This document shows positions 1 through 9,042 of a stretch of 64,000 nucleotides of DNA, piece after piece (position 1 is the first letter of the stretch; every line of letters begins with the position of its first letter). A model generated the notes under the pieces. That model was not told where the DNA came from. It was given only the letters and a program-made list of their open reading frames with translations, and ran no database searches. A program made the translations under genes and the position numbers. Location: assembly GCF_963678225.1 (NCBI RefSeq), contig NZ_OY782763.1:496001-560000 (forward strand), given 5' to 3'. The DNA comes from an uncultured Cohaesibacter sp. GTDB taxonomy: Bacteria > Pseudomonadota > Alphaproteobacteria > Rhizobiales > Cohaesibacteraceae.

Positions 1-1100
1 AATCCACCCTGCTGATTCAGGCCTCCGCCGCCCTCACCCACCATGGACACAGCGTGGTCTATATTTCCGGTGAGGAGGCGATTGATCAGGTGCGTATGCG
101 GGCGGCTCGTCTCGGCCTTGCCGAGGCAACCGTGCAGCTGGCTGCCGAAACCAGCGTGGAAGACATTCTGGCCACCCTCACCTCTGGCCCTCCGCCCCAA
201 ATGGTCGTGATCGATTCGATCCAGACCCTCTGGACAGAAGCCGCAGACAGCGCTCCGGGCACTGTGACGCAGGTGCGCGCATCTGCACAGGCCATGATCC
301 GCTATGCCAAACAGACCGGAGCAGCCGTCATCCTCGTTGGTCACGTCACCAAGGATGGCCAGATCGCAGGCCCGCGCGTTGTGGAACATATGGTGGATGG
401 CGTTCTGCATTTTGAAGGGGATTCCGGCCACCAGTTCCGCATACTGCGCGCCATCAAGAACCGTTTCGGCCCAACTGACGAAATCGGCGTGTTTGAAATG
501 ACCGGAGGTGGCCTCACACAAGTGGCCAACCCTTCGGCCATGTTCCTTGGCGAACGCAACACCTCAACGCCCGGCGCTGCCGTTCTGGCTGGCATGGAAG
601 GCTCCCGACCCTTGCTCGTGGAAATTCAGGCTCTGGTGGCCCAGTCTCCGCTCGGCACCCCGCGCCGCGCCGTTGTCGGCTGGGATTCAAGCCGCCTGTC
701 CATGATCCTTGCGGTTCTGGATGCCCATTGCGGCGTGCGTCTTTCCAGCCACGATGTTTATCTCAATGTCGCAGGCGGCATGAAAATCAGTGAACCGGCA
801 GCAGATCTTGCGGTGGCAGCCGCGCTGGTCTCCTCGCTGGCAGGCATAGCGCTTCCATCCGATTGCGTCTATTTCGGCGAGGTCAGTCTGTCCGGCGCCG
901 TGCGTCCGGTGTCGCACACAGCATCGCGAATCAAGGAATCGGCCAAACTGGGCTTTGCCAAAGCCGTGGTTCCGGAAGCCTCGCAAAAATCGATCAAATC
1001 GGCGGAACTGGAGCTTTCGAACCTCTCAACCTTGACGGATCTGGTGGCTCGCATTGCTTCGGGAACCGAAATCCTGACACAGGACACACAAGAGCCATAA
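1..1100 (+). CDS. radA: DNA repair protein RadA, 5' truncated by window edge
   Basis: The reading frame enters from the left edge just after the Walker A lysine; the first readable residues are STLLIQ. RadA is a RecA-like ATPase that processes recombination intermediates by extending branches. Visible features are the VVIDSIQTL Walker B region, the RadA-specific KNRFG motif (about 460-475), and a C-terminal Lon-protease-like domain with the conserved GGMKI...AADLAVAAALVSS stretch. The N-terminal zinc finger lies outside the window. The gene is followed on the same strand by cvpA, an order common in alphaproteobacteria. Identification is firm; only the 5' end is missing. Confidence 0.96.
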   Translation, partial: STLLIQASAALTHHGHSVVYISGEEAIDQVRMRAARLGLAEATVQLAAETSVEDILATLTSGPPPQMVVIDSIQTLWTEAADSAPGTVTQVRASAQAMIRYAKQTGAAVILVGHVTKDGQIAGPRVVEHMVDGVLHFEGDSGHQFRILRAIKNRFGPTDEIGVFEMTGGGLTQVANPSAMFLGERNTSTPGAAVLAGMEGSRPLLVEIQALVAQSPLGTPRRAVVGWDSSRLSMILAVLDAHCGVRLSSHDVYLNVAGGMKISEPAADLAVAAALVSSLAGIALPSDCVYFGEVSLSGAVRPVSHTASRIKESAKLGFAKAVVPEASQKSIKSAELELSNLSTLTDLVARIASGTEILTQDTQEP

Positions 1101-1223
1101 GAAGTTACCCGAAAAGCCTTGCTCTTGCCCCTTTCTTAGCCCTATAGAAGGGCACGAACGCAATTTCGCCGATGCCTGATCACCATCCAGCCCGTGCTCG
1201 GCCAAACACAGGATGACTTAACA

Positions 1224-1763
1224 ATGCCCATCACACTCCTTGACGGGATTTTTATTATCGTCTTGCTGATCTCAGCTTTTTTGGCCATGATCCGTGGCTT
1301 CGTGCGTGAAGTCCTTTCGATTGCCGCTTGGCTGGCAGCCGCTTTTACGACGCTTAAATTCACCGGGGATCTGTTGCCCTATGTGAAAAGCTACTTGCCT
1401 GAACCCATTCTGGCGCAAGCGGCCACGGCACTTGGCATCTTTCTCGTCACGTTGATTGTGGTGTCCTTCATCACCATCAAGATTTCCGATTTCGTGCTCG
1501 ACAGCTCCATCGGAGCGTTGGACAGAACCCTCGGCTTCGTTTTCGGCGCTGTACGTGGCGCAGTTCTGATGGCCGTTGCGATGGTGTTCTTCAACTGGTT
1601 CGTTCCCAGCGACAAACAGCCCGACTGGATCGCACAGGCCAAGGCCAAACCATTGCTCAACACGGTTGGTGATCGCTTGATCAATCTTCTGCCAGATGAT
1701 CCTGAAGTCCGTATCAAGGAAACCTTGCAGCTCAATCAGGAAGCGCAGGCACAGGACCAATAG
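1224..1763 (+). CDS. cvpA: CvpA family membrane protein
   Basis: Small inner-membrane protein of the CvpA (colicin V production) family, 179 residues from the chosen ATG. The frame is open from a GTG at 1194, but the family begins close to its first membrane helix, which here follows MPITLLD, and an AGGA box lies about 11 bases before the ATG at 1224. Four hydrophobic segments are visible, and the first runs into the family signature RGFVREV. The C-terminus is polar and Gln-rich. It sits between radA and purF; in many proteobacteria cvpA is linked to purF, though its molecular role is unsettled. Confidence 0.9.
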   Translation: MPITLLDGIFIIVLLISAFLAMIRGFVREVLSIAAWLAAAFTTLKFTGDLLPYVKSYLPEPILAQAATALGIFLVTLIVVSFITIKISDFVLDSSIGALDRTLGFVFGAVRGAVLMAVAMVFFNWFVPSDKQPDWIAQAKAKPLLNTVGDRLINLLPDDPEVRIKETLQLNQEAQAQDQ

Positions 1764-2088
1764 ATATGCAGTCATTCCATTTTCGAATTGGTAAAAGACC
1801 ACGGAATGACCAAAGCATAGATGACGAAATGAGTGCGCTGTGATAGACATGGCAGCAACATGATTGGCGGGGACATCCCGCCATTCTGCATTCTGGAGCC
1901 ACTGCATCCCTTTTGAGGTCACTCAGGTGCATATTGCTCTAGACATCAGAACAACAGTTTCTCCGGGCCTTCCTGTTGTGGGGCCTGCTCGCATTTCGCA
2001 CCTTTCGGCAGCGCATGTGCCAAAAGCGATTTGCTTTCAAACAAAGACTTGAAACCATTTGCGTTTCACTTGAAAGGATCTCACGATC
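1764..2088. other. intergenic region before purF
   Basis: 325 bases without a convincing gene. It holds a short GC hairpin at about 1865-1883 (TGGCGGG/CCCGCCA) without a T tract. Just before purF there are TTTCAA/TTGAAA inverted repeats, including TTTCACTTGAAA at 2064-2075, next to an AAGGA ribosome binding site. The repeats could be a regulatory site, but no known purine regulator motif was recognised. Confidence 0.4.
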
Positions 2089-3648
2089 ATGTCGGTAAAG
2101 GGATTTTCTCCTGCGTCTCTCTCCCTCTCCTCTATTGACCGGAACATTCCGGCTTCGAGCGAGCAATCATCCAGCCTCCCCGCAGGCTGCCTGGATGCAG
2201 CTCAAGATGACTGGTCCTGCGAAGGCGATACCCTGCATGAAGAATGCGGCGTGTTTGGCATCCATAATTTTGAAGACGCAGCAGCGCTCGCGGCCCTCGG
2301 CCTGCATGCCCTGCAGCATCGTGGACAGGAAGCGGCAGGCATCGCCACCTATGACGGCAAGCATTTCCATCTGGAGCGCCGTTTCGGTTTGGTTGGGGAC
2401 AATTACTCCGACGCGGCCACAATGGCAAAGCTGCCCGGCAACAATGCTATCGGCCACAACCGCTATTCCACCGCAGGCGGCGCTGCGCTGCGCAACGTCC
2501 AACCCCTGTTTGCCGAGCTGGAAGGCGGCGGCATCGCGGTCGCTCACAATGGCCAGTTCACCAACGCCATGTCCCTGCGTCGCTCACTCATCCAGCGTGG
2601 CGCTATTTTCCAGTCCACCTCGGATTCCGAAGTTGTGCTGCAGTTGATCGCCAAGAGCCGTGAATCCAACATCATCGACCGCTTCATTGATGGCATTCGC
2701 CAGATGGAAGGCGGCTACGCTCTGGTGGCCCTCACCCGCAAGAAACTCATCGGCGCACGCGACCCGCTCGGTATTCGCCCGCTGGTTCTGGGTGACCTGA
2801 ATGGCTCCCCGGTTCTGGCTTCGGAAACCTGCGCTCTCGACATGATCGGCGCCAATTTCGTTCGCGAAATCAAGAATGGCGAAGTGGTCGTCTGCACCGA
2901 TGATGGCATCGAGAGCTATCATCCCTTCCCCGAACAGCCTGCCCGCCTCGATATTTTCGAATATATCTACTTCTCCCGTCCGGATTCCTTTATCGCAGGC
3001 CGATCTGTTTATGAAGTGCGCAAGCTGATGGGCCGCGAGCTGGCCAAGGAACATCCTCTGGACGTGGATGTTGTGGTGCCGGTTCCCGATTCCGGCGTTC
3101 CGGCCGCTCTGGGCTATGCGCAGGAGGCGGACATTCCGTTCGAACTGGGGATTGTGCGAAACCACTATGTGGGCCGGACCTTCATCGAGCCAACCCAACA
3201 GATTCGCGCGCTTGGTGTACGTCTCAAGCATTCGGCCAACCGATCTCAGGTTCAGGGCAAACGCATCGTTCTGGTGGATGACAGCCTTGTGCGTGGTACC
3301 ACCTCATCCAAAATTGTGCAGATGATGCGTGATGCAGGCGCAACCGAGGTGCATATGCTGCTCGCCAGCCCGCCGATCACTCACTCCGATTATTATGGCA
3401 TCGACACGCCAGACCGCGAAAAGCTGCTTGCCGCCCAATATGATCTGGAAGGCATGCGCAAATATATCGGCGCCGATTCCCTCGGTTTCATCTCCATTGA
3501 CGGAATCTACCGTGCCTGTGGCTATGAAGGCCGGGACAACAAAAACCCGCAATTCACCGACCACTGCTTCACAGGCGACTATCCAACACGCCTGAAAGAT
3601 CTTGAAGCATCGGAAAATCACAGAGCCCTTGGCCTGCTGGTCGACTAG
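2089..3648 (+). CDS. purF: amidophosphoribosyltransferase
   Basis: Catalyses the first committed step of purine synthesis: PRPP plus glutamine gives phosphoribosylamine. The N-terminal Ntn glutaminase domain begins after a propeptide; the predicted catalytic cysteine is Cys53 in EECGVFGI, so about 52 residues would be removed by self-processing, as in the Bacillus-type enzyme. The C-terminal phosphoribosyltransferase domain carries the PRPP loop VLVDDSLVRGTT. Near the C-terminus only one cysteine is seen (DHCFTG) where the Bacillus enzyme has CxxC, so an iron-sulfur cluster is unlikely. An AAGGA box precedes the ATG. An SDR gene follows 15 bases downstream. Confidence 0.97.
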   Translation: MSVKGFSPASLSLSSIDRNIPASSEQSSSLPAGCLDAAQDDWSCEGDTLHEECGVFGIHNFEDAAALAALGLHALQHRGQEAAGIATYDGKHFHLERRFGLVGDNYSDAATMAKLPGNNAIGHNRYSTAGGAALRNVQPLFAELEGGGIAVAHNGQFTNAMSLRRSLIQRGAIFQSTSDSEVVLQLIAKSRESNIIDRFIDGIRQMEGGYALVALTRKKLIGARDPLGIRPLVLGDLNGSPVLASETCALDMIGANFVREIKNGEVVVCTDDGIESYHPFPEQPARLDIFEYIYFSRPDSFIAGRSVYEVRKLMGRELAKEHPLDVDVVVPVPDSGVPAALGYAQEADIPFELGIVRNHYVGRTFIEPTQQIRALGVRLKHSANRSQVQGKRIVLVDDSLVRGTTSSKIVQMMRDAGATEVHMLLASPPITHSDYYGIDTPDREKLLAAQYDLEGMRKYIGADSLGFISIDGIYRACGYEGRDNKNPQFTDHCFTGDYPTRLKDLEASENHRALGLLVD

Positions 3649-3663
3649 AAGAGGATTTGAGCG

Positions 3664-4419
3664 ATGACTGAACAACGTCTCAAAGATCGCATAGCCGTCG
3701 TTACGGGCGCGTCTCGTGGCATCGGCTGGCACACCTCGCTGGCGCTCGCCAAGGAAGGTGCTCATATCATCGCGGTTGCCAAAACGGTCGGCGCTCTGGA
3801 AGAGCTGGACGATGAAATTCAGGCCCTTGGCGGATCCACAACGCTGGTACCGCTCGACCTGATGGATTATGACGCCATCGACCGCCTCGGCGGTGCGATC
3901 TATGAACGTTGGGGCAAGCTCGACATCCTGTTTGGCAATGCCGGTCTGCTGGGTGCCGTGACGCCCATCACTCATCTGGACCCGGTTAAGGATTGGGAAA
4001 AGGTCATGGGTGTGAATCTGACCGCCAACTGGCGCCTGATCCGCTCCCTCGATCCACTGCTGCGCCAATCTGATGCGGGCCGTGCTCTCTTTGTGACGTC
4101 CGGATCGCCCCATAAATGCAATCCCTATTGGGGCATCTATTCAATCTCAAAGGCAGGCTTGGAAGCCATGGTCCGCACCTATGCTGGCGAAATCCAGCAA
4201 ACCAATGTGAAGGCCAATTGCTTCAACCCCGGCCCCACCAGAACAGGCATGCGCGCCAAGGCTGTTCCCGGGGAAGATCCGATGACATTGCCACATCCAA
4301 CCGAGCTGGTTCCTCACATCGTGAACTGTCTCGTGCCGGACTGCGTGGAACAGGGTCGCATGTATGATTTCCGCTCAGCAAGCTGGAAGACGTATGGTTC
4401 ACCGGTTTACGACGACTGA
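3664..4419 (+). CDS. short-chain dehydrogenase/reductase
   Basis: 251-residue classical SDR oxidoreductase. It has the NAD(P)-binding motif TGASRGIG at residues 14-21, NAG at 92-94, the catalytic serine region VTSGS around 144-148, and the YxxxK pair Tyr159/Lys163. The substrate cannot be read from sequence. It follows purF by 15 bases on the same strand and is probably cotranscribed; this pairing is common in Rhizobiales, but no purine role is established. A strong terminator follows about 100 bases downstream. Confidence 0.9.
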   Translation: MTEQRLKDRIAVVTGASRGIGWHTSLALAKEGAHIIAVAKTVGALEELDDEIQALGGSTTLVPLDLMDYDAIDRLGGAIYERWGKLDILFGNAGLLGAVTPITHLDPVKDWEKVMGVNLTANWRLIRSLDPLLRQSDAGRALFVTSGSPHKCNPYWGIYSISKAGLEAMVRTYAGEIQQTNVKANCFNPGPTRTGMRAKAVPGEDPMTLPHPTELVPHIVNCLVPDCVEQGRMYDFRSASWKTYGSPVYDD

Positions 4420-4512
4420 TTCCCAGCATCGGATTTGAATCCAAATTCAAGGCGTTAGCGCCAAAAGCTGAATCAAAGTCTCAATCGGATCGAACCCGAA
4501 TCGATTTCACAG

Positions 4513-4556
4513 AAATCCCCGACAACCAGTTGAGTTGCCGGGATTTTTTATTTTTT
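4513..4556 (+). terminator. intrinsic terminator of purF-SDR unit
   Basis: Stem AATCCCCG-A-CAAC pairs with GTTG-C-CGGGATT around loop CAGTTGA, with one bulged C, followed by TTTTTTATTTTTT. It lies between the convergent SDR and ABC transporter genes and fits a plus-strand rho-independent terminator. Confidence 0.85.
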
Positions 4557-4578
4557 GGTTCCATAATCGGGAATCAGA

Positions 4579-6501
4579 TCATTCCGCTGGCTGCAGCTCA
4601 TGGCTTGGCAGATAGCCCTGATTGTCCCCCTCAACCGCCTTGCGCAAACGCTCTTCAGCTTCACTGGCTTCGCGCTGACGATCCCACATGGAAGCATAGA
4701 GCCCACCCTGAGCCAGAAGGTCCACATGGCGGCCACGTTCCTTGATCTTGCCCGCTTCGAGCACGATAATCTCGTCTGCCCCGATCACCGTGGACAGACG
4801 GTGCGCAATGACCAGTGTGGTCCGGTTCTGCGAGACCTGATCCAGAGCGGCCTGAATCTCCTGCTCCGTGTGGCTATCCAGCGCTGAGGTGGCCTCATCG
4901 AGCACCAGAATCGGAGGAGCCTTGAGAATGGTGCGGGCAATGGCCACGCGCTGCTTCTCACCGCCGGAGAGCTTGAGCCCTCGCTCGCCCACTTCCGTGT
5001 CAAAGCCATGGGGCAGGCTCTTAACGAAATCGGAAATCTGAGCCATACGGGCGGCATCTTCGATCTCTTCCCGGCTCGCGGACGGACGGCCATAGCCGAT
5101 ATTGTAAAGCAGCGTATCGTTGAACAGCACCGTATCCTGCGGCACCATGCCGATATTCTGCCGCAAGCTCAGCTGCTGCACATCGCGAATATCCTGCCCG
5201 TCAACGGTGATCGCACCACCGCTGACATCATAAAAGCGGAACAGCAGACGCGAGATGGTCGACTTGCCTGCCCCCGATGGCCCGACGATGGCCACGGTCT
5301 TGCCCGCTGGCACTTCAAAGCTAACGCCTTTGAGAATGGGGCGCTCTTCATCATAGTGAAACAGAACATTATCGAACCGAACAGAGCCGCCATCAACAGC
5401 GAGCTTTGCGGCAGTGGGTTTGTCCGTCACTTCTGGCGCCTCGCGCATCAGGCTGAACATCGCTTCCAGATCCACCAGCCCCTGTTTGATCTCGCGATGC
5501 ATGGAGCCGAAGAAGTTGAGCGGAATGGACAGCTGCATCAACAGCGCATTGATCAAAACGAAGTCGCCAACGCTCTGGGTGCCCTGCATGACCCCATAGG
5601 CAGACAGGCCCATACAGGTCGCCATGCCGATGGAAAAGATCACAGTCTGGCCAAAGTTGAGCCAGGCAAGTGACACCCATGTACTGATAGCGGCTTTCTG
5701 GTAGACCCCAAGCGAGCTATCATAGCGCGTGCTCTCCATCTCTTCATTGCCGAAATATTTGACCGTTTCATAGTTGAGCAAACTGTCGACAGCCTTTGAG
5801 TTGGCCTCATTGTCGGATTCATTCATCCGGCGCCGGATATCGATGCGCCAAGAGGTCACCCGAATGGTGAAGGCGACATAGAGCGCAATCATCCCAACAA
5901 CAACAAGAACATAAATGATGTCGAACTGATAAGCGATCACGGCAGCCATGAAGATAAACTGCAAGAATGTCGGCACGGCATGCAGAATGGTGTGGCGCAC
6001 CACTCCTTCAATGGCGTGCGTACCACGTTCAATGATGCGCGAGAGTCCACCGGTGTGTCGTTGCAAATGATAGCGCAAGGACAGCTTGTGCATATGCTCA
6101 AAGGTCTTGAAGGACAGATTCCGCACGGCATGTTGGCCAACGCGGGCAAACAATGCGTCGCGCATCTGGTCAAAACCAACATTGGTTATGCGCGCCAGAC
6201 CATAGGAAGCAACCAACATCACCGGAATGCTGAGCCACCCGACAGCGCCCACGCCATCCGGCGCGCTGCTGTCAGTCAGGGCATCGGTCGCCCATTTGAA
6301 AAAATAGGGCGTGAGCACATTGACAATCTTGCCCAATGCCAAGGCGACAACAGCCAAAGCAACGCGCTTTTTCAGATCGCTTCTATCTGCGGGCCAGATA
6401 TAAGGCCACAATTTGCGTAGGGTCGAAAATGCAGACGCTTCTGCATCAATATCCTGAGCACTTTCACTCTCCGGTTTGGAGATGGAAGGTGGTTTGGTCA
6501 T
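4579..6501 (-). CDS. Atm1-type ABC exporter (fused membrane and ATPase domains)
   Basis: 640-residue half-transporter with an N-terminal six-helix membrane domain and a C-terminal ATPase. The ATPase shows Walker A GPSGAGKST, signature LSGGEKQR and Walker B ILVLDEATSALD. The start of the membrane domain (GKIVNVLTPYFFKWATDAL) and the LSRIIERGT segment resemble Atm1/ABCB7/HMT1 exporters, which move glutathione-linked sulfur or metal compounds. The longer frame starts with TTG at 6546; ATG 6501 with an AGGA box is preferred. It lies 65 bases downstream of an ArsR-family regulator in the same direction, so metal-induced export is likely. The substrate is unproven. Confidence 0.9.
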   Translation of the reverse strand: MTKPPSISKPESESAQDIDAEASAFSTLRKLWPYIWPADRSDLKKRVALAVVALALGKIVNVLTPYFFKWATDALTDSSAPDGVGAVGWLSIPVMLVASYGLARITNVGFDQMRDALFARVGQHAVRNLSFKTFEHMHKLSLRYHLQRHTGGLSRIIERGTHAIEGVVRHTILHAVPTFLQFIFMAAVIAYQFDIIYVLVVVGMIALYVAFTIRVTSWRIDIRRRMNESDNEANSKAVDSLLNYETVKYFGNEEMESTRYDSSLGVYQKAAISTWVSLAWLNFGQTVIFSIGMATCMGLSAYGVMQGTQSVGDFVLINALLMQLSIPLNFFGSMHREIKQGLVDLEAMFSLMREAPEVTDKPTAAKLAVDGGSVRFDNVLFHYDEERPILKGVSFEVPAGKTVAIVGPSGAGKSTISRLLFRFYDVSGGAITVDGQDIRDVQQLSLRQNIGMVPQDTVLFNDTLLYNIGYGRPSASREEIEDAARMAQISDFVKSLPHGFDTEVGERGLKLSGGEKQRVAIARTILKAPPILVLDEATSALDSHTEQEIQAALDQVSQNRTTLVIAHRLSTVIGADEIIVLEAGKIKERGRHVDLLAQGGLYASMWDRQREASEAEERLRKAVEGDNQGYLPSHELQPAE

Positions 6502-6566
6502 AAGAATTTGGTCCTGCAATTGTCGGCTTGCGCCGAGAGGAGGCAAAGCGCATTGAACTCTGCGCT

Positions 6567-6947
6567 TTAGTCAATATTGGATAACGAGCTTGTCACCCCT
6601 GCGAAAAATGCTTCGCTACGGGCAAGAAACCAGGAAACCTTTTCCGAATTTACTCGGTAGTGCGATTGCGGGCCCGCCGTTTGCCATTCGATAAAGCCAC
6701 ATTCCCTGAGCACCTTGAGGTGCTGCGACACAGTGGACTGGGCCAGCGGCAAGGAAGAGCAGATATCCCTGCAACAATGCTGATGAGAGCCAAGCTTGGA
6801 AAGGATCATGAGCCGGGCCGGATGGCCAAGCGCCTTGAAAGCGCGGGCAAGCTCCAGATCAACTTCGCAGCAACAGTCGTCAGTCTTTGCATCGCCGCAA
6901 AGCCCTCGCTCTGCATTCTCTTCCTGTTCGGCCACTTCCTTCTCCAT
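6567..6947 (-). CDS. ArsR/SmtB family metal-responsive repressor
   Basis: 126-residue winged-helix regulator. The DNA-recognition helix region is LAQSTVSQHLKVLRECGFI. Possible metal or arsenite ligands are abundant: Cys17 and Cys25-27 in the N-terminal arm, and His55, His57, Cys58, Cys59 and Cys63 near the alpha-3 region. Proteins of this family repress export genes and release DNA when they bind metal. It is the first gene of an apparent two-gene unit with the Atm1-like exporter, and two palindromes likely to be its operators lie upstream. Which metal or metalloid it senses cannot be read. Confidence 0.9.
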   Translation of the reverse strand: MEKEVAEQEENAERGLCGDAKTDDCCCEVDLELARAFKALGHPARLMILSKLGSHQHCCRDICSSLPLAQSTVSQHLKVLRECGFIEWQTAGPQSHYRVNSEKVSWFLARSEAFFAGVTSSLSNID

Positions 6948-6984
6948 GTCACGTTAGGAGCCATCAGAAATGGCTAACTCATTC

Positions 6985-7000
6985 ATCGCATAATTGCGAT
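6985..7000. promoter_or_regulatory. predicted ArsR operator 1
   Basis: Perfect 16-base inverted repeat, ATCGCA-TAAT-TGCGAT, 38 bases before the arsR start codon. A second near-copy begins exactly 50 bases further upstream. The size and position fit a dimeric ArsR/SmtB repressor binding over the promoter. Confidence 0.7.
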
Positions 7001-7034
7001 TAATAGAGAAACCCGCCGGCAAAAACAAGGCTTC

Positions 7035-7050
7035 ATCGCATATTTACGAT
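7035..7050. promoter_or_regulatory. predicted ArsR operator 2
   Basis: Near-copy of operator 1: ATCGCA-TATT-TACGAT, one mismatch in the right arm. The 50-base offset is close to five helical turns, so both dimers would sit on the same DNA face. Confidence 0.65.
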
Positions 7051-7103
7051 AAGAAATATGGTTCAGATCACGCCCCCCTGTCCTGAAACCACATAATCGA
7101 CGG

Positions 7104-7145
7104 CCAAAACGCAAAATGGCCCGAAGCGCGAGCTTCTGGCCATTT
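7104..7145 (-). terminator. intrinsic terminator of LysM gene
   Basis: Minus-strand hairpin AAATGGCC..AAGC/GCTT..GGCCATTT with a four-base loop (7114-7145), followed on the minus strand by TTTTGCGTTTT. It lies 22 bases past the LysM stop codon. Confidence 0.75.
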
Positions 7146-7167
7146 CACAAAATCAAGTGAAGCAGTG

Positions 7168-8769
7168 TCAGCCCGCAACGGCATCAGCCGAAGGCGCAAC
7201 ATTCTGCCCCAAATCGGGCGTCTCAACCGCATCGAAGTTGTTATCCCAACCATCCTGCCCCTTGGGCAATTCAAACACCTGACCGGGATAGATCCAGTGA
7301 GGATCGCGAATCTGGTCATTGTTGGTGTCGTAAATGGTGGAATAGCGAATGCCAGCGCCATAAACACGGCGGGCAATCGTCCAGAGGTTATCACCACGGC
7401 GGATGATCACCTTCTTGGTTTCAACAGCACCGGATTCAGCCGAAGCGCTCACACCGCGTTGAACCTTATCTCCCAAAGTGCCTTCCGCACTGACGATCTG
7501 GAGCCCACCAGCCTGCTTGGTGAAGGTCACCTCGGCACGTGTCAACACGTCGCCATTGCTTCCGTCGAGCAGATCCACACGGGCAACATGAGAGCCGGTA
7601 TCAAGAGAAACATTATTGTCGAACAGGAAACGGCCTCTTTCGCCACTGCGCCCGCTTGCGACCTCGCCATTGTCGATATAGAGCCGCAACATCGAACCAG
7701 ATGGCTCCGCAGCGCCTGCCACGAAAAGCATATCGCCTTCAATCTCAACAGCCTCAATCGAGATGGACTGTTGGGCAGCACCGGCCTCATCGGCTGGCTT
7801 TTCAAGCGCTGCCTGAGCCGGAACAACCTGTTCGGAAGCACTTTCCTGCGCAACGGCAGTCTGCGCAGGGCTTGTATCTTGAGTGCGGTCAGCCAACGCA
7901 TCCGTGCCCGTATCCTTGCTGGCAACAACCATTGGCTCGGAGCCACCCTCTTTCGTGCTCGTATCTTCTTGCGTCGCAGCCGCATTGGCAGAAGGCTCTG
8001 CAACTGGTGTCTCAGCGGAAGAATTGTCAAGGCTGGCCACTTGGGCTGGAGTATCTCTGGCAGTCTCAGCGGAGGCAGTCTCTGTCTCCTCCACAGGTTC
8101 GGTCGCCTCTTGAGACGCTTCAGTTGCATTTGGCTTAGCGATGCTGGCCAAAATCTTGGAGGCCTTGCCTGGCTCGGTCTCAACGACCAGCAATTCCCCG
8201 TCCTTTTCCGCTGAACGGGCAACCGTCACCGAACTTTGGGACGCGATCGCCTCGCCGCCATCTTCTGACTGGGCCGAGAGGGAAAGATCTGACACGCCTT
8301 CCCCGAGCGGATCATTCAAGATCATGACCCACTCACCATTGGTGTTAGCGACGGCTTTTGACAGAATAGCCGATCCGTTTTTAAGCTCTACAGTCCAGCC
8401 CGGCTGTGCCCTACCCGCAACCAGCGTATTGCCATCAGGCTCGACACGCACAATGTCAAAGGTCGGCGCAAGATCGGACCCTGCGGAATCCGCATCTGAT
8501 CCTGTTTGTTCCGCTTGCGCGGTTTGTTGAGGCTCTTTGGTGTCAAGCGCGCTATCCGGCTTGGAAGCGGTCTCTTCCTTGGCCGCTTCAACCGCAGGCT
8601 TTGGCTGCTCTTTCTCAGGCAATACCAGCGAGGTAACAGACGACAGGCTGCCATTGATGCCATCCGCCAGATTCCCCAGACCGATCCGGTCTCCGAAAGC
8701 GGCGATGCCAACAACGAGAGCAACAAAAACACCGCAAACTATTGCGACAAAAGGAGCAGCAGATTTCAT
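7168..8769 (-). CDS. LysM peptidoglycan-binding protein with Ig-like segments
   Basis: 533 residues. An N-terminal hydrophobic helix (about residues 5-26, uncleaved anchor or signal) is followed by a long acidic, Ala/Glu/Thr-rich low-complexity region. Two Ig-like segments are visible: one near residue 115 (GNTLVAGRAQPGWTVEL) and one in the second half (EIEGDMLFVAGAAEPSG). A C-terminal LysM domain at about 452-502 (VIIRRGDNLWTIARRVYG ... WIYPGQVFELP) should bind peptidoglycan. Similar anchored LysM proteins are common in Rhizobiales; their exact envelope role is not known. It is divergent from the LOG gene and has its own terminator. Confidence 0.85.
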   Translation of the reverse strand: MKSAAPFVAIVCGVFVALVVGIAAFGDRIGLGNLADGINGSLSSVTSLVLPEKEQPKPAVEAAKEETASKPDSALDTKEPQQTAQAEQTGSDADSAGSDLAPTFDIVRVEPDGNTLVAGRAQPGWTVELKNGSAILSKAVANTNGEWVMILNDPLGEGVSDLSLSAQSEDGGEAIASQSSVTVARSAEKDGELLVVETEPGKASKILASIAKPNATEASQEATEPVEETETASAETARDTPAQVASLDNSSAETPVAEPSANAAATQEDTSTKEGGSEPMVVASKDTGTDALADRTQDTSPAQTAVAQESASEQVVPAQAALEKPADEAGAAQQSISIEAVEIEGDMLFVAGAAEPSGSMLRLYIDNGEVASGRSGERGRFLFDNNVSLDTGSHVARVDLLDGSNGDVLTRAEVTFTKQAGGLQIVSAEGTLGDKVQRGVSASAESGAVETKKVIIRRGDNLWTIARRVYGAGIRYSTIYDTNNDQIRDPHWIYPGQVFELPKGQDGWDNNFDAVETPDLGQNVAPSADAVAG

Positions 8770-9042
8770 CCTACAATCACACTTCAGTTGTGCCGATCAG
8801 CGGCAATGCCACAATTAACACCAAAACGGACATCGGCTCGACAATTCCAACGCCGTCCAGCGCCTTCCCTACATGGGCAGAAAAGGCATAAAGCACCCGA
8901 ATGTTCAACGAGTCATCCGAAAATGATAGAGTCTTGAACCTTCAAGCCAATTCCTAACCCTTTTTTAACACCCGGACAAGACTAGCGCACTATTTGCAAC
9001 AACCTGCTTGACCGGACAAGACATCAATGCAACACAACATCC

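Noticed and set aside
2089-3648. PurF as an iron-sulfur enzyme like the Bacillus form
   Set aside because: The propeptide and Cys53 match, but the paired C-terminal cysteines are not both present.
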